Positions 6,862 to 10,472 of a stretch of 10,472 nt of DNA are shown one piece after another. The stretch is from Candidatus Nanopelagicales bacterium. GTDB lineage: Bacteria; Actinomycetota; Actinomycetes; S36-B12; UBA5976. Position 1 is the stretch's first letter. Each line of letters opens with the position of its first letter. The position numbers and the translations under genes were made by a program. The stretch lies in assembly GCA_030831445.1 (NCBI GenBank), contig JAURLB010000108.1:1-10472 (forward strand). Direction: 5' to 3'. The notes beneath the pieces are model-generated. The model ran no database searches. It saw only the letters and a program-made list of their open reading frames with translations, and was not told where the DNA came from.

Positions 6862-6934
6862 GGGCCGTTAGCTCAATTGGTAGAGCAGCGGACTTTTAAT
6901 CCGCGGGTTCCGGGTTCGATTCCCGGGCGGCCTA
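6862..6934 (+). tRNA. tRNA-Lys, anticodon TTT
   Basis: A complete 73-base cloverleaf: acceptor strands 6862-6868 and 6927-6933, D arm GCTC/GAGC (6871-6886), anticodon stem GCGGA/TCCGC with loop CTTTTAA and anticodon TTT at 6895-6897, variable GGGTT, T stem CCGGG/CCCGG with loop TTCGATT, discriminator A at 6934. CCA is not encoded, so it must be added. All stems pair fully, except that the first acceptor pair is G6862 with T6933 (G1-U72) and the seventh is T-G wobble. A37 of this tRNA is a t6A site. The gene ends 5 bases before the convergent arsC stop, with no visible T-rich terminator. Confidence 0.95.
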
Positions 6935-6939
6935 CTGTC

Positions 6940-7350
6940 CTAAACCTTCGTCTCAAGGTCGTTTAACAAATTCATCACCCGAGATTTGATGTCATCTCGA
7001 ATTGCTCGAACAGCATCAATTCCCTGACCAGCAGGATCATCAAGTTGCCAATCCTCATATCGTTTTCCTGGATAGTACTTACACGTATCACCACAGCCCA
7101 TTGTGATCACCACGTCTGAAGCCTGAACCGCTGAATCTTCAAGGATCTTCGGCGAATTGCTCGAAATGTCAATGCCCAGCTCCAGCATCGCTTCGACTGC
7201 GACAGGATTTATTGATGCCTTTGGCGCGCTACCTGCTGAAAGTACTTCCACGCGACCTTCTGAGAGATGTTGCAACAATCCGGCTGCCATCTGGGAACGT
7301 CCTGCATTATGAACACAAACAAAGAGAACGGTTGGCTTTTTCATCATCAT
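6940..7350 (-). CDS. arsC: Arsenate reductase of the low-molecular-weight phosphatase fold
   Basis: A 136-residue cytoplasmic protein of the LMW-PTPase/ArsC family. The phosphate/arsenate-binding loop CVHNAGRS has the nucleophile Cys12 and Arg18; two further cysteines, Cys86 and Cys90, lie in MGCGDTC, followed by DDPAG at 104-108 with a candidate general acid Asp104/Asp105. Extra cysteines mark arsenate reductases rather than tyrosine phosphatases: after attack by Cys12, they shuttle the disulfide to thioredoxin, or a mycothiol adduct forms; the sequence does not decide which. Three tandem ATG codons begin the gene; the first overlaps the TGA of the channel gene, so translation is coupled and the exact start uncertain by two residues. 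Pairing with an aquaglyceroporin supports an arsenic role. Confidence 0.87.
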   Translation of the reverse strand: MMMKKPTVLFVCVHNAGRSQMAAGLLQHLSEGRVEVLSAGSAPKASINPVAVEAMLELGIDISSNSPKILEDSAVQASDVVITMGCGDTCKYYPGKRYEDWQLDDPAGQGIDAVRAIRDDIKSRVMNLLNDLETKV

Positions 7351-7982
7351 TTCTTTCTAAAGAATTGTGCGAGTCCGTATCCTGCAGTGGATCCGATAAC
7401 TTGGATTGCTATGAACATTGCCGCGGAACTTGGGGCTATACCAGTGAACGAATCTGAAAACATCCGGCCAAATGTAATTGCGGGGTTTGCAAAACTTGTC
7501 GATGAGGTAAAGAAATATGCACCCAAAATCCAAAGGGAAATGAGAGCTGGACGCATCTTTTTCACACTCTTTGCTTTCAAGAAAACAATAAATACCAATC
7601 CTGCGGCTGCGATAAATTCAGCAAATAACAGATGATTACCTTCACGCAAGGTCAAGGAAAGTTCAAGTGCTTGCCTCTCAAACATGAGATTAGCCGTTAC
7701 TGCTCCAAGTAGAGCGCCAACGAGTTGTGCAAAAATATAGAGAGTCATTTGGCCAAGATTCTTTTTGCTCAGTAAGAAGATGCTCACCATGGGATTGAAG
7801 TGGCTTCCGCTAATCTGTTGGAATACCGTAATCACAAGGAACAGCGTTGCAACTGTTGCAATGCAATTGATCACCAACTGAATACCAGCATCGTTAGTCA
7901 AAACCGTTGCCATAATGCCTGAACCAATAACGGCCAATGAGATGAGTCCCGTGCCGAGAGCTTCCGCAATTCCCTTTTTCAC
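7347..7982 (-). CDS. MIP-family aquaglyceroporin-like channel, probably for arsenite
   Basis: An integral membrane channel of about 211 residues from the GTG at 7982 (an alternative GTG at 8009 gives 220). Six hydrophobic segments are visible near 8-26, 33-53, 82-100, 119-136, 146-160 and 186-206. The two half-helix motifs are HFNPM (first NPA changed to NPM, 63-65) and FANPA (166-168). The Arg that usually follows the second NPA and forms the narrow filter is replaced by Ile169, which should widen the pore and suit neutral solutes such as As(OH)3 or glycerol. The frame is open to 8282, but that part overlaps the hydrolase gene and is hydrophilic, so it is not used. Its stop overlaps the arsC start. 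Sinorhizobium aqpS-arsC is the known precedent. Confidence 0.87.
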   Translation of the reverse strand: MKKGIAEALGTGLISLAVIGSGIMATVLTNDAGIQLVINCIATVATLFLVITVFQQISGSHFNPMVSIFLLSKKNLGQMTLYIFAQLVGALLGAVTANLMFERQALELSLTLREGNHLLFAEFIAAAGLVFIVFLKAKSVKKMRPALISLWILGAYFFTSSTSFANPAITFGRMFSDSFTGIAPSSAAMFIAIQVIGSTAGYGLAQFFRKK

Positions 7983-8067
7983 ACTATGCCTATCTCTTTG
8001 GTTCAGCACCTTATGAGGAGAACTTACTATTTCAGTCGATGCAAACAAACGAAAACATAGTGAACAA

Positions 8068-8904
8068 TTAGTGAAATTCGCGCCACCAAGCACCAAGAAC
8101 TGCCGCGGTGACCGCGGGCATTTCTTCATTTGGGCAATGCCCTGCAAATTTGATGATACTACGTTCGGCTTCAAGTTGTTCTGCCATCGAATCTTGTTCT
8201 TCAAGCGGCCAAGCATCATCGTTTTCACCATAAACGACATGGGCGGCAATTCCAACTTCATACAATTCTTCGGTACGATCAATTTCGTTCATCAATATTT
8301 GCGCCTGACCAAATAACGACCTCTTATCTGACAGATGCCAGCGATGAGTCCAGATGCTCTGTTCATCGGGATGTGGATTAACCATAATGTCTGGGATGTA
8401 GTTTGCTTTCTGTAGCGCCCACGCCTCAGCCATAGTTTTATCTTTCAAAAACTCAATCATTCCTGTGAGCGCGGGAGTTCTTTTGACATTCTTTCCTGGA
8501 CCAGAACATAGGAATGTAATCGACTGGAATTGATCTGGATCAATCAGCACAGCTCTACGTGCAACAAGACCGCCGAATGAGTGCCCAAGTAGATGCGTAT
8601 TCTCAAGGTTTAACTCTTTTTCGACTTCTAAAACATCGCGAGCGAAATCGTCCAGCTCATACGATTCTGCGTGACCACTTTGATGTTGTCCCCTATTGTC
8701 ATGTGCAATAACTCGGAAACCAGCGTGTGACAAGTGCGTCGCTAATTCCCAAAAATCTTCTTTGCTTCCAGTGAAACCATGGACCAAATGAACAACACCA
8801 AGTTCATTGCCAATAGCTGGCACATTGAGCACTGCGAGTGGGAGTTTTCCCACAGTACATAGTTCGCCTTTTGCAGGTAATGGATAGAACGGATGTAGGC
8901 TCAT
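8068..8904 (-). CDS. Alpha/beta hydrolase, unknown substrate
   Basis: A 278-residue hydrolase with HGFTGS (42-47) at the oxyanion region, HDNRGQHQSG (68-77), nucleophile elbow GHSFGG with Ser109, acid Asp229/Asp230 in GENDDAWP, and His256 in AGHCPNEEMP. A cap region of about 140-205 contains several Trp. No signal peptide. The ATG at 8904 is preceded, 6 bases away, by TACACT, an apparent -10, so the message may be leaderless. The stop lies about 85 bases before the channel start; whether the channel and arsC share this promoter is unclear. Only about 13% of its surroundings in the 54-base divergent gap is not part of a promoter or repeat. It is clearly not a close copy of the other hydrolase at 3324-4178. 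Substrate unknown. Confidence 0.87.
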   Translation of the reverse strand: MSLHPFYPLPAKGELCTVGKLPLAVLNVPAIGNELGVVHLVHGFTGSKEDFWELATHLSHAGFRVIAHDNRGQHQSGHAESYELDDFARDVLEVEKELNLENTHLLGHSFGGLVARRAVLIDPDQFQSITFLCSGPGKNVKRTPALTGMIEFLKDKTMAEAWALQKANYIPDIMVNPHPDEQSIWTHRWHLSDKRSLFGQAQILMNEIDRTEELYEVGIAAHVVYGENDDAWPLEEQDSMAEQLEAERSIIKFAGHCPNEEMPAVTAAVLGAWWREFH

Positions 8905-8939
8905 AATCGGAGTGTACTTCGCGGTGAGCGATTCCGATT
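8905..8939. repeat. Inverted repeat in the divergent region, outer-left pair
   Basis: AATCGGA at 8905-8911 and TCCGATT at 8933-8939 are exact 7-base inverted copies separated by 21 bases. The pair interlocks with the 8-base pair at 8915-8948, so both cannot form cruciforms at once. A protein-binding role is possible but unproven. Confidence 0.45.
8911..8916 (-). promoter_or_regulatory. -10 element of a likely leaderless promoter for the hydrolase
   Basis: On the minus strand TACACT is followed by 6 bases and then the ATG at 8904, so transcription would start at or within a base or two of the start codon. The preceding GCGAAG is shared with the mirrored promoter on the other strand. No clear -35 is present. 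Confidence 0.5.
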
Positions 8940-8948
8940 TGCGAAGTA
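8915..8948. repeat. Inverted repeat in the divergent region, centred on its midpoint
   Basis: TACTTCGC at 8915-8922 and GCGAAGTA at 8941-8948 are exact 8-base inverted copies 18 bases apart. Their centre, between 8931 and 8932, is also the exact midpoint between the two start codons. The TA at the end of each arm is the first two bases of a -10 hexamer, so the repeat is either a symmetrical operator or a shared promoter extension. Confidence 0.6.
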
Positions 8949-8952
8949 GAAT
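8947..8952 (+). promoter_or_regulatory. -10 element of a likely leaderless promoter for the PAC2 gene
   Basis: TAGAAT is followed by 6 bases and the ATG at 8959, the same geometry as on the opposite strand. GGGG stands just before the ATG but is too close to act as a Shine-Dalgarno sequence. No convincing -35 is seen. Confidence 0.55.
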
Positions 8953-8958
8953 TGGGGT

Positions 8959-9870
8959 ATGTGGCGTGATAGTGACGATGATAATGAAGGTTTAATTGAG
9001 TGGCTAGAAATGCCCTCAGATGCCACAAATCGAACTCTCATTTATGGAATCTCTGGGCTCATGGATGCGGGAAGCGCTGTCCAGATAGCAGTTCATCACA
9101 TGCTCGACACACTTGAACATAAACACCTTGCAGCATTCGATATTGACTTACTGTTCGATTATCGAAATAGACGACCTCGAATGACATACTTATCAGATCA
9201 TTTTGGAGACATAGATCTTCCAGCACTTGATCTGGTTGAATGTAGTGACACCATGGGTCAAAAATTCATTCTCTTGCACGGGCAAGAACCAAGTCTGGGT
9301 TGGATGACACTGGTTGATTCACTTGTAGATCTCGTTGATTCACTCAATGTGAATCTCACAGTAGGTATGCAAGCATTTCCGTTCCCAGCTCCCCATACCA
9401 GGCCTATTGCCGTAACCACTCACTCGACAAATAAGGAATTGCTCAAAGGACGCGTGCCGTGGGTGGGAGATATGGAAGTTCCTGGAACCTTAGCGGCATA
9501 TCTTGAACTTCAACTTGGAAGAGACGGGCATGCAGCAGTTGGACTAGCCGCACACGTTCCACACTATCTGGCAAATATGGAACATGCTCGCTCAGGCTTG
9601 ACTCTCTTAAGTGAAGTTATGGGGATGACAGGGTTGGTTTTTCCTCTTGATGATTTGCGTGAACGTGCAGATCAGGCAGACGCAGAACTCAATGAACAAC
9701 TCAACGCAAATCCAGAGAATATTGAAGTTGTGAAATCGCTCGAGCAATCATTTGACTCACTAGTAGCAGAACGGGGTTTACCAAATCCAATAGAGACTCC
9801 AAGTGGCGAAGAAATTGCAGCCCAAGTTGAGCAATTCTTGGCAGAGCTTGAAGGTAGGGATCAAGAATGA
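8959..9870 (+). CDS. PAC2-family protein
   Basis: A 303-residue cytoplasmic protein of the PAC2 family, named for the eukaryotic proteasome assembly chaperone 2 and common in Actinobacteria (a Corynebacterium glutamicum member has a known structure). Visible family elements are the N-terminal IYGISGLMDAGSAVQIAVHH (about 28-47), DYRNRRPRMTYLSDHF (67-82), LLHGQEPSLGW (104-114), VGMQAFPFPAPHTRP (about 134-148), and an Ala/His-rich helix GLAAHVPHYLA (195-205). The C-terminal 70 residues are acidic and probably helical. Its biochemical function is not established; a proteasome link is suggested by name only, and no proteasome gene is in this window. A 21-base-spaced direct repeat encodes VDSLVDLVDSL. 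The ATG at 8959 follows a leaderless-type promoter; the TGA overlaps the next start (ATGA). Confidence 0.9.
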   Translation: MWRDSDDDNEGLIEWLEMPSDATNRTLIYGISGLMDAGSAVQIAVHHMLDTLEHKHLAAFDIDLLFDYRNRRPRMTYLSDHFGDIDLPALDLVECSDTMGQKFILLHGQEPSLGWMTLVDSLVDLVDSLNVNLTVGMQAFPFPAPHTRPIAVTTHSTNKELLKGRVPWVGDMEVPGTLAAYLELQLGRDGHAAVGLAAHVPHYLANMEHARSGLTLLSEVMGMTGLVFPLDDLRERADQADAELNEQLNANPENIEVVKSLEQSFDSLVAERGLPNPIETPSGEEIAAQVEQFLAELEGRDQE

Positions 9871-10472
9871 AACTCATCTCAATTTTTGCTTCACTCATTC
9901 TCGCAACATCGTGCTCTGCAAGTAGTGCCGTAGCACCCGTAGACGATTCTGCCAGCCTCAGCACACCGACTGTGCCATTAGTGCGAACAGTGAGTATCTC
10001 TGGCAGTGGAGACATATTGACACATTCTCGGCAATATAACGTGGCTTGGAATGGCAAGACGTATAACTTCACCAAGATGTTTGCGCCGCTCAAAGATCTT
10101 TTACAAGCAGACATCAATCTGTGTCACTTGGAAACACCGCTGACGAAATCACCTCCGAGTGGTTACCCAGTTTTTAGTACTCCAGTCACTCTTGCTCCGG
10201 CCTTGAAGGCAGCTGGTTTCGATGGCTGTTCGCTAGCATCGAATCACACATTGGACAAAGGAAAAACTGGCGCACTCTCAACTATTCGCACGATGCGCGA
10301 TGCTGGATTAACAACCTTTGGAACAGCTCTGAATGCTAATGACTCTTCCGTTGGGTGGTTCATGACTGACAACGGGGTGAAGGTTGCAGTGCTGAATTAC
10401 ACCTATGGCCTCAACGGGTTTCGAATCCCGGCTGATAGCCCATGGCTTGTGAATGTGATCAATCAAAAGAAA
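9867..10472 (+). CDS. CapA/PgsA-like lipoprotein (PGA_cap family), truncated at the window end
   Basis: The first 202 residues are visible; the family is usually well over 300. The start MKLISIFASLILATSC is a short lipoprotein signal with Cys16; Ala at -3 is slightly off the usual Leu, so lipidation is likely but not certain. A Ser/Thr/Pro-rich linker runs to about 40. The PGA_cap metallophosphatase-like domain shows SGSGDILTH (45-53, Asp49 and His53), INLCHLETPL (83-92, Glu89) and SLASNHTLDKG (122-132, Asn126 and His127). Members include CapA/PgsA, needed for poly-gamma-glutamate capsules, but many solitary actinobacterial copies have unknown surface roles, and no pgsB or pgsC is seen here. 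The ATG overlaps the PAC2 stop; AAGG and AGGGA just upstream serve as ribosome binding site. Confidence 0.87.
   Translation, partial: MKLISIFASLILATSCSASSAVAPVDDSASLSTPTVPLVRTVSISGSGDILTHSRQYNVAWNGKTYNFTKMFAPLKDLLQADINLCHLETPLTKSPPSGYPVFSTPVTLAPALKAAGFDGCSLASNHTLDKGKTGALSTIRTMRDAGLTTFGTALNANDSSVGWFMTDNGVKVAVLNYTYGLNGFRIPADSPWLVNVINQKK

Noticed and set aside
6944-6958. Possible tRNA terminator stem ACCTT/AAGGT
   Set aside because: The stem is only 5 bases, AT-rich, inside arsC coding sequence, and not followed by a T-run.
7212-7635. Plus-strand open frames opposite arsC and the channel gene
   Set aside because: No ribosome site or recognisable domain; explained by the codon pattern of the minus-strand genes.
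8103-8117. GC-rich 15-base palindrome CCGCGGTGACCGCGG near the end of the hydrolase gene
   Set aside because: It encodes an ordinary Pro-Ala-Val-Thr-Ala-Ala stretch, has a one-base centre that cannot form an RNA hairpin, and is not next to a promoter or gene end that would need it.
7983-8282. Upstream extension of the channel gene to 8282
   Set aside because: The added 100 residues are hydrophilic, unlike any MIP N terminus, and mostly read the hydrolase gene in another frame.
9313-9344. Direct repeat GTTGATTCACT at 21-base spacing
   Set aside because: It is in frame within the PAC2 gene and encodes a short VDSL repeat; likely a helix repeat or chance, not a mobile or regulatory element.
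9701-10117. Minus-strand open frame of 138 residues across the PAC2/CapA junction
   Set aside because: It covers the end of one real gene and the signal peptide of another, both with clear family motifs; it has no motif of its own.

Overview
The window looks like a chromosomal stretch of a compact, moderate-GC actinobacterium. Four things point there: mycothiol synthase (mycothiol is made only by Actinobacteria), a GlnR-type orphan OmpR regulator directly upstream of it (the glnR-mshD order I recall from mycobacteria), a Fur protein with the nickel-site histidines of Streptomyces Nur, and a PAC2-family protein. Tight packing, with ATGA overlaps, zero-base gaps and no intergenic space above about 100 bases, would suit a streamlined freshwater lineage (Nanopelagicales/acI type). 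That placement is inference. I see no phage, insertion sequence, CRISPR array or integron; every stretch is accounted for by genes or short regulatory gaps.

Layout. (1) Positions 1-4178, minus strand: one probable operon, read right to left as alpha/beta hydrolase, 34-residue membrane protein, nitrobindin/FABP-like beta-barrel, Nur-type regulator, YgfZ-like folate-binding protein, type II-fold L-asparaginase, XRE regulator, and the first codons of a further gene. (2) Positions 4244-5840, plus strand: glnR and mshD overlap and diverge from the operon. (3) Positions 5837-6799, minus: the threonylcarbamoyl-AMP synthase of tRNA t6A synthesis; its stop codon overlaps that of mshD. (4) 6862-6934, plus: tRNA-Lys(TTT), whose A37 is a t6A site made by the enzyme beside it. 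(5) 6940-8904, minus: alpha/beta hydrolase, aquaglyceroporin-like channel and ArsC-type arsenate reductase, the last two overlapping by stop/start. (6) 8959-10472, plus: a PAC2-family gene and a CapA-like lipoprotein gene, cut by the window end.

How the genes may work together. GlnR (nitrogen control) stands back to back with an operon containing an ammonia-releasing asparaginase. Nur and the nitrobindin-like protein link that operon to metal or heme biology, and YgfZ to Fe-S enzyme repair. The channel and ArsC together suggest an arsenic route in which arsenate is reduced to arsenite, which leaves through the channel, as described for the aqpS-arsC arrangement of Sinorhizobium.

Most worth a second look: the 54-base divergent region at 8905-8958, where two apparently leaderless promoters mirror each other exactly and two inverted repeats interlock; an 18-base near-palindrome enclosing the nur start codon; and the channel's altered filter position (Ile in place of the Arg after the second NPA).
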